This document shows positions 1 to 9,085 of a stretch of DNA of 61,941 bases, piece after piece. Within the stretch, counting starts at the first letter, position 1. Each line of letters begins with the position of its first letter. The DNA comes from Clostridium_B lapidicellarium (GTDB lineage Bacteria; Bacillota; Clostridia; Clostridiales; Clostridiaceae), in the NCBI RefSeq assembly GCF_041224415.1, contig NZ_JBGFFE010000018.1, positions 1-61,941 of the forward strand, in the 5' to 3' direction. The notes beneath the pieces are model-generated. The model searched no databases. It was not told the DNA's origin and saw only the letters and a list, made by a program, of their open reading frames with translations. Both the position numbers and the translations under genes were made by a program.

Positions 1-987
1 TCTAAGTCGTGCTATTTGATCTACTCCTCTTATGCTCCATCCAAGCGGCCTGCTGCTCAGCATATCCAACAGAATATGGCTTACATGACCTTCTGCACTG
101 CAGCCTATAATATAATAGTTAACAATACCTTCCCAGTTGTTATTTATATATTTCCTGCATTCTTTTATCTCTTTGATCTTATTCTCATTTTCAGTATCTG
201 AAATCAAATCCTTAAAAGTTTTTTTCAATCCTTTCAAGTTACATGTATTTATGTTCTTCCATAAATCAGGTCTGTATTTGTGGTTCTGTGCCGTTGCTCC
301 CATAATATATTTACTAAGATGAAATCTATCAAGTAAATATACACCTTTAGGGATCCAACCCAACCCTTCCTTTATCCATCTTGCACCATCGCCTGAAATA
401 AATATCTTGTCTATGCTTTCAATATCATATTTATTATAAATATAATCAACTACTTCAAGCCACAATTCATCACTATTTGCATATATTCCGGAAAAATACT
501 TTATATTTTTTAATTTGTTTCTGTGCTTTGAAATCAATTCAGAGCCTTCATGAACATATATAAGGCGTGGTTCAACATATCCTCCATCCTGTAGTGATAC
601 ATGGCCCTCATCTGCCTCTATATACAGATACTTAACTTTTATTTTTTCATCTTGCTCTTTCTCTGCTAGATCCCTTTTGGTCAAGTTGGGTATATTTTTT
701 TATTTCCCTTATTGTATTCATTACTGTTTGAGAAGATAATTCAGCAGATTCAACAGCTTTTTTCCACTCCTGCCATAGGCAGTATCTACAGCTTTATCTA
801 TGAGTCTGGCTTTTAACGACATGTCTATTCTATCATGTGAGTTTATTCCTAAGAATTCATCTGACAGATATTTATGCTTCCCTGTACTTTTAGATCTATA
901 ATATGTCCTCTGATATTTAACTTCGCCAAACACTGTAAACAATTTTTTAATGCTATTTTCACAAAAATCCTGTATAATATTATCCAT
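1..987 (-). pseudogene. ISLre2-family (UPF0236) transposase, frameshifted and cut by the window edge
   Basis: Reading leftward from 987, the translation begins with a short helix and then the family motif FGEVKYQRTYY at about residues 20-30. It continues through KHKYLSDEFLGI, and in another frame through YLYIEADEGHVSLQ, FISGDGARWI and YLLDRFHLSKY, which are typical of UPF0236/ISLre2 transposases. The frame is lost twice, in A-rich runs near 763-768 and near 690-697. Correcting one base at each restores a continuous family-like reading. The 3' end lies outside the window, and the N-terminus is shorter than in complete members. It is either a decayed insertion sequence or an intact one with homopolymer sequencing errors. 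Family assignment is firm; the broken state is directly visible. Confidence 0.85.
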
Positions 988-1049
988 AAGAGACTTTCCT
1001 TCTTTCTTTGTATATTTTATTTTTGTATTTACCTCTGGATTGGGGGAAA

Positions 1050-1469
1050 ATGGAAAACAGAAAAGTTTTTAGTACAAGAAAGATTGCAATATCGGGAATA
1101 GTAATTGCATTATATGCTATACTAATGTACTTTACCCAGGGATTTGCATTTGGTCAGTACCAGATAAGGATAGCTACAGCACTATATTCATTAAGTGCAC
1201 TTGCTCCTTACTTGATAGTTCCTCTTGGAATTGGAAATATGATCAGCAATACTCTAAGGTTTGGAGAATTAAAAAAGAAAATGCCTAAAATAACACAAAA
1301 AATGCTTACACAGCAGCTTAAGTCACTTGAAGAAAATGGACTTGTTAATAGATTTGCATACAATGAAATACCGCCTAAAGTGGAGTATTCTCTTATCTAT
1401 ACAGGGAAAACTCTTATTCTAATTTTAGAAAGTCTATCTGAATGGGCACATGAATATATAAATATATAA
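1050..1469 (+). CDS. Chimeric ORF: QueT-type membrane N-terminus joined to HxlR-regulator C-terminus
   Basis: The frame is open for 139 codons from ATG 1050. Residues about 1-67 look like the start of a QueT/VUT-type queuosine-precursor transporter S component, with hydrophobic segments around ISGIVIALYAILMY and LAPYLIVPLGIGNMIS. From about codon 69 the protein becomes the second half of an HxlR-family winged-helix regulator: LRFGELKKKMPKITQKML, then LEENGLVNR and a C-terminal LSEWAHEYI. The transporter has lost its later helices and the regulator has lost its first helices, so neither half should work as usual. A deletion or recombination fused two genes in frame near 1248-1257. The start is weakly supported by a GGGGG run just upstream. 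Probably a pseudogene. Confidence 0.7.
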   Translation: MENRKVFSTRKIAISGIVIALYAILMYFTQGFAFGQYQIRIATALYSLSALAPYLIVPLGIGNMISNTLRFGELKKKMPKITQKMLTQQLKSLEENGLVNRFAYNEIPPKVEYSLIYTGKTLILILESLSEWAHEYINI

Positions 1470-1588
1470 ATATAAATAAATCACAATGTCTTTAACAGTA
1501 CTTACTGTATATTTTAAGAAAATAGAAGATCAAAAAAGAAATTTTAAATGTGGTAGGAATGCAACTTTATAATTTTAATAATCAATAA

Positions 1589-1690
1589 AAAACAACGGCT
1601 AAGGCCAATGGATTGGAACCATACAGCTATCTCGAATTCCTGCTCTGGGATCCATGTGTTCAGTCCTTCTACAAAAATGACAAACGATAA
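1589..1690 (+). pseudogene. IS66-family transposase C-terminal remnant
   Basis: A short open stretch ending at TAA 1688-1690 encodes TAKANGLEPYSYLEFLL, the conserved tail of IS66 TnpC-type transposases. An unrelated tail ending FYKNDKR follows. A stop codon lies immediately upstream and nothing else of the element is recognisable. This is a fossil of a former insertion next to the QueT/HxlR join, and that rearrangement may have been mediated by mobile elements. Confidence 0.65.
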
Positions 1691-1695
1691 ATTAC

Positions 1696-1735
1696 GATCA
1701 TTTGAGATGTATTTCAAATGGTCGCTTATTTTTTA
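1696..1735 (+). terminator. Stem-loop followed by T-rich tract
   Basis: The left arm GATCATTTGA pairs with the right arm TCAAATGGTC (one G-T pair) around a short loop. The sequence then runs into CGCTTATTTTTTAT. The geometry fits a rho-independent terminator at the end of the IS66 remnant. Confidence 0.5.
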
Positions 1736-1828
1736 TACTTATATCGAGTAATTTACAACTTACAATATAAGTAATAAATAACAAATATACATTAAGATTT
1801 ATCTGGTAAACACGATACTATAATCTGG

Positions 1829-2077
1829 ATGTATGGTTATAGTAATGTAAATATTCCAAAGTCAGGTAATTATTATATTAAAGTATATTCTGTTTCTTCA
1901 ACTTATCCAAACGTTAGTGATATATCAAATGCTCAAATAATTATTAAATTAGATAGCGATTATTCATGGATATCTATATATAGGTACTCAAATAATGAAA
2001 ATAAAAACCCTTTAAAGAGTTTATGGACGTATAAACTTGAAGGAAATGTATCAAAATATATGGAATTTACGCCTTAA
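1829..2077 (+). CDS. Small hypothetical protein, possibly a fragment of a secreted protein
   Basis: An 82-codon reading frame with many Tyr, Ser, Asn and Ile residues and alternating beta-strand-like segments such as GNYYIKVYSV and AQIIIKL. The first of these loosely resembles the core of a pre-peptidase C-terminal (PPC) beta-sandwich domain. No good ribosome site precedes the ATG, and the frame extends a few codons upstream. It may be the tail of a lost larger gene. Weak evidence that it is expressed; no function assigned. Confidence 0.25.
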   Translation: MYGYSNVNIPKSGNYYIKVYSVSSTYPNVSDISNAQIIIKLDSDYSWISIYRYSNNENKNPLKSLWTYKLEGNVSKYMEFTP

Positions 2078-2208
2078 GTTACATTTAATTATGTATATCC
2101 TGTATTACCTAAGTAATTTATAAATTTATTCTTTAATAGAGTATATTTTTATAACTATACGTTCTTTATAATAAATAGAAAAATAAATTTACAGAGGGAG
2201 GAACATTT

Positions 2209-2988
2209 ATGTTTAAATTAAATAATTATATGTATCCATTATTTAATAAAAATTCATATAACAATTTTACTAATTGGAAAATTGAGTTAATGCAGCTTAA
2301 AATGGATGCCTCTATCAAAAAATTAAGTATATTATATTCTAACAATGCATCGGACAGCATTCCCATTAGCAATATGGCAAAACAGTATAGTTTAAATCAA
2401 AAGGAACTTTCATCTGCTACAGAAACAAATGGTAAACCATTGAAAGAACTGACAGCAAATAATAATGTACTTGATATCAGTAAGGGTTCCTATTATAAAT
2501 TTAAGACAGATTCTGGTAAAATAGTTGTGCTTACAATTGAAGATGGTACCTTCCTGCATACACAAACATATTATAAAAATTGTGGGTTACAGCAAATCGG
2601 ATGAACGTGAGCTAGACGAGAAATTCAGACTTATAGCAGAACTTGCAGATGATAAAACGGCTCTTTGTGCAAATATAGATTCTAGTGATAGTGAAAATAA
2701 AAAGATATTAAACAATTTTGGAATTAAGCCGGGGTGGTCTGAAATTAAATATGGTGAAAATCCAATAAATTTTATTTGACAGATGGTGGTCAGATATATC
2801 CAGAATATCAGATAAAAGAACAAATGGCTGCCTTTAAAACGACTAACTGGTTTAAAGATGAGATAGGTTATTCAAGTAAGTCAAAATTTATAATAGATGG
2901 GAAAGAATATAAATTAGATAAGAATGGATATTTAAATCTTCCTGACGGGGTAGATTGTGTTATGGAAAATATTAAAATTATAAAATAA
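2209..2988 (+). pseudogene. Hypothetical protein gene split by two frameshifts
   Basis: A strong ribosome site (GAGGGAGGA) precedes ATG 2209. The first frame runs about 125 codons and ends at 2604. The protein then continues in a second frame (from about 2585, SKSDERELDEKFRLIAEL) to 2779 and in a third (from about 2776, TDGGQIYPEYQIKEQM) to 2988. The three pieces join head to tail with little overlap, so they were once one polypeptide of about 255 residues. The breaks lie at an AAAAATTG run near 2577 and an ATTTTATTTG run near 2770. The protein is hydrophilic, with no signal peptide. I do not recognise the family. Confidence 0.6.
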
Positions 2989-3116
2989 ATATTTAAATAG
3001 TTTGATATGATAAAAGTTTTATCATGAAATTTTTGTTGATTATAGTAATTTTTTTGATAAAGGGTAAACTTAAAAGTGTAGGAGATTCAAATAATAACAC
3101 ATATGGAGGTATGATT

Positions 3117-4892
3117 ATGTATTATTCTAGTGGAAACTATGAAGCTTTTGCACACCCTGAAAAGCCCAAGGGGGTTGAACGCAAATCTGCCTTTATCATT
3201 GGATCTGGTCTGGCCACTCTTGCAGCTGCGTGTTTTCTTGTCCGTGATGGACAAATGAGTGGCAAAAGAATTCATATTCTTGAAAAAGATCCAATTCCTG
3301 GCGGAGCCTGTGACGGCTACCGGTACAGTAACATAGGGTATGTAATGCGCGGTGGTCGTGAAATGGATAACCACTTTGAGTGCATGTGGGATCTATTTCG
3401 TTCCATCCCCTCCATTGAAACTGATGATGTCAGTGTACTTGATGAATACTATTGGCTCAACAAGCATGATCCCAACTACTCTCTGATGCGTGCAACAGCC
3501 AATCGTGGAGAAGATGCTCATACTGATGGCAAATTCGGTCTTTCTGATAAGGGAGCCATGGAGATTATGAAACTTTTCTTTACACCGGATGAAGATCTGT
3601 ATGATAAACGAATCAATGAGATTTTTGACGATGAAGTTTTGAATTCAAATTTCTGGCTGTACTGGCGCACCATGTTTGCTTTTGAGAACTGGCACAGTGC
3701 TCTGGAGATGAAGTTCTACATAAAACGGTTCATTCATCATATCGGTGCTTTGCCCGATTTCAAAGCACTCCGTTTCACAAAGTACAATCAGTATGAGTCA
3801 ATGATACTACCGATGATCAAATATCTGGAATCATATGATGTTCAGTTTCATTATGGCATCAAAGTTGTGAATGTGGAGTTTGATATTCGGAAAGATAAAA
3901 AAGTGGCAAAAAGTATTGTGATTATCCAGGATGGTAATGAGGAGAATATTGACCTTACCGAAGATGATCTGATATTTATCACTAATGGAGGATGTGTTGA
4001 AAATTCATCCTTCGGTGATCAAAATCATCGTGCTCCTTTTAATGCAGAGATTAAAAAAGGAGGAGGATGGGACATGTGGCGCAAGATCGCGGCACATGTC
4101 CCATCATTCGGCCATCCGGACAAATTCTGCCATGATCCCGAACAGAGCAATTGGGTGTCTGCAACCGTGACAACGCTGGATGATCGTATTCCACCTTATA
4201 TCCGTAAGATCTGCAAACGTGATCCTTTCAGTGGCAAGGTGGTTACTGGTGGAATCGTAACTGTTAAGAACTCCAATTGGCTGCTTAGTTGGACATTTAA
4301 CCGTCAGCCGCAGTTTCATAGCCAGCCGGAGGATCAACTGGTGGGATGGATTTATGGACTGTTTAGCGACAAACCTGGCAATTATGTAAAAAAAGCCATG
4401 CGTGAGTGTACTGGCAAAGAGATCTGCATGGAATGGCTGTATCATATGGGAGTGCCGAGAAATAAGATCGAGGATATGGCGGAACACAGTGCTAACACAG
4501 TACCATGTATGATGCCTTATGTCACTGCTTTTTTCATGCCTCGCAGTAAGGGAGACCGTCCCGCTGTTGTGCCGCAGGATAGTATGAATTTTGCGTTCAT
4601 TGGACAGTTTGCAGAGACAATGCGTGACACCATTTTTACAACCGAATATTCGATCCGTACCGGAATGGAAGCTGTTTATACGTTACTTGGAATTGACCGT
4701 GGTGTGCCTGAAGTTTGGGGCAGTACCTATGACGTCCGCGATTTGCTGAAGGCCACTGTTCAATTACGAGATGGAAAAAAGATCACGGATATGGATCAGA
4801 GATTGATCGAAAAATTGGCACTTAAAGCAGTACTTAAAAAACTCCATGGCACCGATATTGAAAAGTTATTTAAGGAATATCAGGTAATTTGA
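3117..4892 (+). CDS. ohyA: Oleate hydratase (myosin-cross-reactive-antigen family)
   Basis: This FAD-dependent enzyme adds water to the cis-9 double bond of oleic and related unsaturated fatty acids, giving 10-hydroxy fatty acids. It is often associated with membrane-lipid detoxification. At 591 residues it matches the family length. The dinucleotide-binding motif IIGSGLAT is at residues 27-34, and HILEKDPIPGGACDG follows at about 52-66. RGGREM at 77-82 carries the glutamate that activates water in characterised members. The ORF can be extended to 3024, but ATG 3117 has GGAGGT at ideal spacing and gives the usual MYYSSGNYEAFAHP-type start. Codon use (CGT, CTG, GGC) and base composition are richer in G+C than neighbouring genes, which suggests horizontal acquisition. 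Confidence 0.95.
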   Translation: MYYSSGNYEAFAHPEKPKGVERKSAFIIGSGLATLAAACFLVRDGQMSGKRIHILEKDPIPGGACDGYRYSNIGYVMRGGREMDNHFECMWDLFRSIPSIETDDVSVLDEYYWLNKHDPNYSLMRATANRGEDAHTDGKFGLSDKGAMEIMKLFFTPDEDLYDKRINEIFDDEVLNSNFWLYWRTMFAFENWHSALEMKFYIKRFIHHIGALPDFKALRFTKYNQYESMILPMIKYLESYDVQFHYGIKVVNVEFDIRKDKKVAKSIVIIQDGNEENIDLTEDDLIFITNGGCVENSSFGDQNHRAPFNAEIKKGGGWDMWRKIAAHVPSFGHPDKFCHDPEQSNWVSATVTTLDDRIPPYIRKICKRDPFSGKVVTGGIVTVKNSNWLLSWTFNRQPQFHSQPEDQLVGWIYGLFSDKPGNYVKKAMRECTGKEICMEWLYHMGVPRNKIEDMAEHSANTVPCMMPYVTAFFMPRSKGDRPAVVPQDSMNFAFIGQFAETMRDTIFTTEYSIRTGMEAVYTLLGIDRGVPEVWGSTYDVRDLLKATVQLRDGKKITDMDQRLIEKLALKAVLKKLHGTDIEKLFKEYQVI

Positions 4893-4893
4893 A

Positions 4894-5211
4894 ATGAGAA
4901 CTAAGTACGTAGTAGTGGAAGATTATAATTCAAAATGGAAAAGTGAATTTGAACGTATAAAGAATGAATTGTTAACAGTTTTGTCTGGAAAAATAAATTC
5001 AATTGAACATGTAGGGGGCACATCTGTTGAAGGATTAGCGTCAAAACCAATTATTGATATAGATGTTGTGATTGACAAAAATTTTGAAGAAGTAAAAAAA
5101 GCATTGGAGTATATTGGATATATAGATGGTAGCATTTGGATAAAAGGAAAGTATTTTATTTGCCGCCTTAATAGGAAAAACTATGAGTGTCAAAGGCAAA
5201 ATGCGGAATAA
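4894..5211 (+). pseudogene. GrpB/UPF0157 family protein, C-terminally truncated
   Basis: The first 75 residues match the GrpB (UPF0157) nucleotidyltransferase-like fold: VEDYNSKWKSEFERIKNEL, then SIEHVGGTSVEGLASKPIIDIDVVI. Full-length members are about 165-175 residues, whereas this frame stops at 105. After ALEYIGYIDGS the sequence no longer follows the family, so the C-terminal half is missing through deletion or frameshift. It starts one base after the oleate hydratase stop codon and was probably co-transcribed with it. The cellular role of the family is not firmly known. Confidence 0.65.
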
Positions 5212-5222
5212 ACCTCCTTATT

Positions 5223-5828
5223 TTAAAATATGAATGGTATTATTTTCCACGTATTTTTAATATAATCAAGATATTCATTGCCAAATGAATTTATAAGAGT
5301 CTTCTCTTCAATTTTTATTCGATATCCATATACAATTGAGATTATGACTAGGGCAGTTAATATAGATGTTATGGATCTAATTGAAATTGAGATTCCCACA
5401 AGTGTGAGTATGGTTCCTGTATATGCTGGATGTCTTATTAATTTATATGGACCATTTTTTACAATGGATTGTTTGGACTCTATTATGACAGAAAGTGAGA
5501 AAAACCTTCTCAGTGTAAAAACCGCCCAGCATCTTATAATAATTCCAGTCAGCATAAAAATTATTCCAATAAAGAAAAAAGGGTGTGGTAAAATTAAATT
5601 TAACTTGTTCCTGAATAAAAAACTAAAATAGATACAGGCATAAATTCCAATTACAATTGTAAAAAAAGAACCTTTGTCTTTAAATTTTTTGCTGCTTTTT
5701 CTAGAAAATGATTTATGGAAAGTGAGTACAAAAATTGCACATTCGGCAGTCAACCATATGCAGAAAATGTCCTGGAAGATATTGTGCTCAAATATGTTTG
5801 AAAAAAATCTATAACCAAATAAATTCAT
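5223..5828 (-). CDS. Isoprenylcysteine carboxyl methyltransferase (ICMT/PEMT)-family membrane protein
   Basis: A 201-residue integral membrane protein with about four to five hydrophobic segments. The C-terminal catalytic signature is NGPYKLIRHPAYTG, followed by RIKIEEKTLINSFGNEY and YIKNTWKIIPF. These are the SAM-binding and catalytic elements of ICMT/phospholipid methyltransferase-like enzymes. Bacterial members methylate small or lipid substrates that are mostly unknown. The frame extends to 5942, but ATG 5828 has an upstream GGGAGGA and is the better start. A perfect 11-bp inverted repeat lies just upstream of the ribosome site and may be an operator. It is transcribed separately from the two-component genes behind it. 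Confidence 0.8.
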   Translation of the reverse strand: MNLFGYRFFSNIFEHNIFQDIFCIWLTAECAIFVLTFHKSFSRKSSKKFKDKGSFFTIVIGIYACIYFSFLFRNKLNLILPHPFFFIGIIFMLTGIIIRCWAVFTLRRFFSLSVIIESKQSIVKNGPYKLIRHPAYTGTILTLVGISISIRSITSILTALVIISIVYGYRIKIEEKTLINSFGNEYLDYIKNTWKIIPFIF

Positions 5829-5849
5829 GCTATTAAAATCCTCCCTGAT

Positions 5850-5875
5850 ATAATGATAATAACAATTATCATTAT
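5850..5875 (-). promoter_or_regulatory. Inverted repeat upstream of the ICMT-family gene, possible Fur-type operator
   Basis: ATAATGATAAT and ATTATCATTAT are perfect reverse complements separated by AACA. The half-sites TGATAAT/ATTATCA are those of a Fur box, but the spacer is longer than the classical 7-1-7 arrangement. The position, just ahead of the ribosome site, suits repression. A hairpin role in RNA is the alternative. Confidence 0.45.
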
Positions 5876-5967
5876 AAATTTTATGCTTAAAATTGGAAGG
5901 TGAATTAAGTAATAATTTGCAAAAAAAATAGACTATATACAATGACTAAAGTCATATATATAATCTA

Positions 5968-6606
5968 TCATTTTTTTATGAAAAGAGCTGACAGCTGAGT
6001 TCTTCTCTTTAAATTTAATTTTCTTAGAATATTTGATATGTAATTTTTTACTGTGCCTTCGGAAATAAAAAGTTCATTTGAAATTTGGCTGTTGCTTTGT
6101 CCTTTTATTACAAGTTTTAATACTTCAGTCTCTCTTTTAGTCAATAGATCAAAAATTTTATCCTTAAAAGATGTATCATTGGCATCTGTGGGAGTCAGGG
6201 CTGATATAAGTTTGGGAGTTACACTGGGATCAAACATCATTTTGTTGTTGTAAGCTTCTTTTATGCTTTTTATGATGTAATCAATCTCACTGTCTTTTAA
6301 AATATAACCGCTTATGCCATTTTTAATTCCGTCGAACAGATACTCGTCTTCGTTAAAAGTTGTCAAAATTATTATTTTGATATTTGGGTATCTTGCTTTT
6401 ACAATGCAGGATGTTTTTATTCCGTCCATTTTTGGCATCCTTACATCCATTAAAATTACATCTACAATGTATTTGCTTAAATTTTTTAGTACGTCACAGC
6501 CGTTTTCAGCTTCGCAAACTATTTCTATTTCGGGGTCAAGGCTTAATATCTTTTTAAGTCCCTCCCGGACTATAATCTGATCGTCAGCTATCATCACTTT
6601 AATCAT
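5968..6606 (-). CDS. NarL/LuxR-type response regulator
   Basis: A 212-residue cytoplasmic regulator. The receiver domain (1-120) has the acidic pair D8-D9, the phosphoacceptor D53 in ILMDVRMPKMDG, T82 in ILTTFNEDEY and the conserved lysine in GYILKDSE. The C-terminal LuxR-type helix-turn-helix (about 148-210) contains LTKRETEVLKLVIKGQSNSQI and SEGTVKNYISNILRKL. The start overlaps the end of the upstream kinase gene by 8 bases, so the two are translationally coupled. Target genes are not evident. The ICMT-family gene is the nearest downstream gene but has its own promoter-like region. Confidence 0.93.
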   Translation of the reverse strand: MIKVMIADDQIIVREGLKKILSLDPEIEIVCEAENGCDVLKNLSKYIVDVILMDVRMPKMDGIKTSCIVKARYPNIKIIILTTFNEDEYLFDGIKNGISGYILKDSEIDYIIKSIKEAYNNKMMFDPSVTPKLISALTPTDANDTSFKDKIFDLLTKRETEVLKLVIKGQSNSQISNELFISEGTVKNYISNILRKLNLKRRTQLSALFIKK

Positions 6607-7765
6607 CTATAATTACCTCCGGTATTGAAGCTGTTATAGTAAATCCTTTATTGGGGGAGGTTATAAAATTTATGGTTCCATTAAAAGTTTTAAATCTGTT
6701 TTCAATTCCGGCAAGCCCCTCTGATTTGATTATGCAGCTACAGCCATCCCCATTATCTTTAATTATAAGCCTCATAGTATTGCTTATCAATTTAATGGAA
6801 ATAAATATTTTGGTTGAATTTCCATGTTTTAAACTATTTGTTATAGATTCTTTTATTGTTGAAATCAAAATATTTTTTATTGTGATTGATGATTTTTCTA
6901 CATTGTCATCATAATCAAGTGTTATTTTTATAATATTCAACTTGTTGAATTTGGAGATTATTGATGTTATTTGATTATGAAGGCTGAAATTTTCATCGAG
7001 TTTTCTGAGATTGTATACAGTCTCCCGTAAACTTTGAATACTTTTGCCTATTAGAGATTCCAATTCGTTTATTTCATGATTTATTTTTTCCCTGTCTTTT
7101 ATTGCTTTAATGTATTTTACATTCATAGAGAGAGCCATGAGTGAATGGCCGAGAGAATCATGCAGCTCCTGGGATATTCTATTTCGCTCGTTTAAAATAA
7201 GATGTTCTCTTTCTTTGAATGAATAGTCGATTAAAGAACAATTCAGCATCTTGAGGTTATTCATTTCATATCTGTATTCATGAATGCAGATATATACAAA
7301 TAAAACTATAATATATACAAAAATGCCAAATACATAAGATGATATATCTGTGTAGAAGGGGATTTTGTTTATTAGAATGTTATCAACCAGCAAATACAGC
7401 ATAAATCCTGACATATGACAGAAAATGAGTGCCTTTCTTGTTTTACGGCTGTCAAATTCAAATACATTATCCAGTATGAAAAAATAATAAAGTAATATGA
7501 AATTGTTGTTTGAATTTAAAAGCAGGAGTATTACACTCAATGTTATGCAGGATACAAGGGAAATCAATGCTTTCTTTTTATTGTATTTCATGGTGTTAAA
7601 TTGCATATATGTAAGGATAAACTGTACTATAACTAAAACTATAAAAATAATATCTGCGGGATATAATTTATTTGCATATAATAACCTGGGTATTACAGAT
7701 AAAATTAGCAGTAAATACAGTAACTTGAATTTTATCAAATTCCATAATTTTAATATTTTATTCAT
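6599..7765 (-). CDS. NarL-type sensor histidine kinase (HisKA_3)
   Basis: This kinase phosphorylates the partner response regulator encoded immediately downstream. The N-terminal half is a bundle of about six hydrophobic segments with no large extracellular loop, a DesK-like layout suited to sensing membrane state or a lipophilic signal. The H-box ERNRISQELHDSLGHSLMAL carries the phosphoacceptor His. The ATPase domain has IIKDNGDGCS and EGLAGIENRF, then a C-terminal GFTITASIP. ATG 7765 is preferred. An upstream TTG at 7771 in the same frame is possible, and an AGGAAAAGAG ribosome site serves either. It forms an operon with the regulator gene. Confidence 0.9.
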   Translation of the reverse strand: MNKILKLWNLIKFKLLYLLLILSVIPRLLYANKLYPADIIFIVLVIVQFILTYMQFNTMKYNKKKALISLVSCITLSVILLLLNSNNNFILLYYFFILDNVFEFDSRKTRKALIFCHMSGFMLYLLVDNILINKIPFYTDISSYVFGIFVYIIVLFVYICIHEYRYEMNNLKMLNCSLIDYSFKEREHLILNERNRISQELHDSLGHSLMALSMNVKYIKAIKDREKINHEINELESLIGKSIQSLRETVYNLRKLDENFSLHNQITSIISKFNKLNIIKITLDYDDNVEKSSITIKNILISTIKESITNSLKHGNSTKIFISIKLISNTMRLIIKDNGDGCSCIIKSEGLAGIENRFKTFNGTINFITSPNKGFTITASIPEVIIDD

Positions 7766-7937
7766 TTGCAAACTCTTTTCCTGTTTTAATTTATATGGAT
7801 TAGTACAAGCAAGCTAATTCTAATAAATTGATTATATTTCTAGTATACATCCTTATATGTGGGTTGTATAGAGGGCTGTTTAGCCGGAGTGGATGTTTTT
7901 TTATTGACTGCTTCAGATGTGAATGGTATTATTATTT

Positions 7938-7974
7938 CTATAGATTGATAATAATTCTCATTATCAATCTATAG
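7938..7974 (+). promoter_or_regulatory. Fur box within a 15-bp-arm palindrome
   Basis: The core GATAATAATTCTCATTATC (7947-7965) differs from the classical Fur consensus GATAATGATAATCATTATC at only three central positions. The palindrome extends perfectly outward to CTATAGATTGATAAT and ATTATCAATCTATAG. It lies about 70 bases upstream of the AraC-family gene and its two ABC transporter genes, so iron-dependent repression of the whole cassette is the natural inference. Confidence 0.85.
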
Positions 7975-8041
7975 GTATATTTCATCCGAATAATCAAACT
8001 TCATCTGAACCTAAGAATCACTTGATATGTGAGGTGGTATT

Positions 8042-9001
8042 GTGCATGTAACAGACAGAGATAAGCAATTATATGGAAGTCAGGTATGTGTGATCAAAAA
8101 GGATAAAGACTGTGCAATTTATAAAATTCACAATTCTACAGGTAGTGTCGTTATGACGAGTTATTCGGTATTTCCGGGTATTGAACTGATTTATAATGAC
8201 GTTCATGCACAATTTGTAAGCGTTGATGTAGAACCGCCAAAAAATATTTTGGAAATCAATCACTGCAGGGAAGGGATAATTGAGTGTGAGAGCAGAAAAG
8301 GAGAGTATTTATACCTTTCCAGGGGCAGTCTTGCGATAAATCGAAAATTCAGTGTAAATAACAGCTCTTATTTTCCATTGAGTCACTTTCATGGAATTAC
8401 CGTTGCTCTGGATTTTGATAAAGTACCCGAGTGTTTGTCCTGTATTTTAGATGAGGTTTCAGTTGATCTGTCAAAATTGAAGAGTAAATTTTTCGGAAAT
8501 AATGAGAGCTTTTTAATAATAAGGGAAAATCAAAGTATACGCCATATTTTTTCTGAACTGTATTCAGTGTCTGACAAAATAAGAAAAGGATATTACAAAG
8601 TGAAGGTTTTGGAAATTCTTCTTTTTTTAAGTAGTCTGGGAGAAGAAGAATTGAAGCAGAGCAAACGGTACTACCCGAAAAAGCAGGTGGATACAGTGAA
8701 GAAGATAAAAAAATATTTAACAGTAGATCTTTCTGAAAAAATTACTTTGGATGAACTGTCATCACAATTCAAAATTCCCCTTACGACTATGAAACTTGTA
8801 TTTAAAGAAATGTACGGAGATAGTATATATTCTTTTATAAGGACATATAAAATGCAGAAGGCAGTGGAGCTGCTTAAAAACACCGGCAGGGAGATCAATG
8901 ATATTGCAGCATGTCTTGGATATAACAATGCGAGCAAATTTTCAAAGGCATTTAAAGAGGTGATCGGGATGAATCCGAGTATATATCGAAAAAATGTCTA
9001 A
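8042..9001 (+). CDS. AraC-family regulator of a siderophore-type transport cassette (PchR/YbtA-like)
   Basis: A 319-residue protein with an N-terminal ligand-binding region and a C-terminal AraC double helix-turn-helix at about residues 225-317. The DNA-binding part contains LSSQFKIPLTTMKLVFKEMYG, then INDIAACLGYNNASKFSKAFKE and GMNPSIYRK. The length and the position directly before two half ABC transporters match the YbtA/PchR group, which activates siderophore uptake genes when the ferric siderophore is present. Start GTG 8042 has GAGGTGG upstream. A Fur box lies in its promoter region, so expression should be iron-repressed and ligand-activated. The ligand is not known. Confidence 0.85.
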   Translation: MHVTDRDKQLYGSQVCVIKKDKDCAIYKIHNSTGSVVMTSYSVFPGIELIYNDVHAQFVSVDVEPPKNILEINHCREGIIECESRKGEYLYLSRGSLAINRKFSVNNSSYFPLSHFHGITVALDFDKVPECLSCILDEVSVDLSKLKSKFFGNNESFLIIRENQSIRHIFSELYSVSDKIRKGYYKVKVLEILLFLSSLGEEELKQSKRYYPKKQVDTVKKIKKYLTVDLSEKITLDELSSQFKIPLTTMKLVFKEMYGDSIYSFIRTYKMQKAVELLKNTGREINDIAACLGYNNASKFSKAFKEVIGMNPSIYRKNV

Positions 9002-9085
9002 ATGGAGCATCGGGGTCTAAATAGAGTAGAAGATGAGAACATCATAAATTAGAATAAATTGTGTAACAGGAAAGGAGAATTTGAA

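Noticed and set aside
988..1049. preQ1 riboswitch before the QueT-like segment
   Set aside because: Only a short CCTCT and an A-rich patch are present; the required stem with the C-rich loop and adenine tail cannot be drawn.
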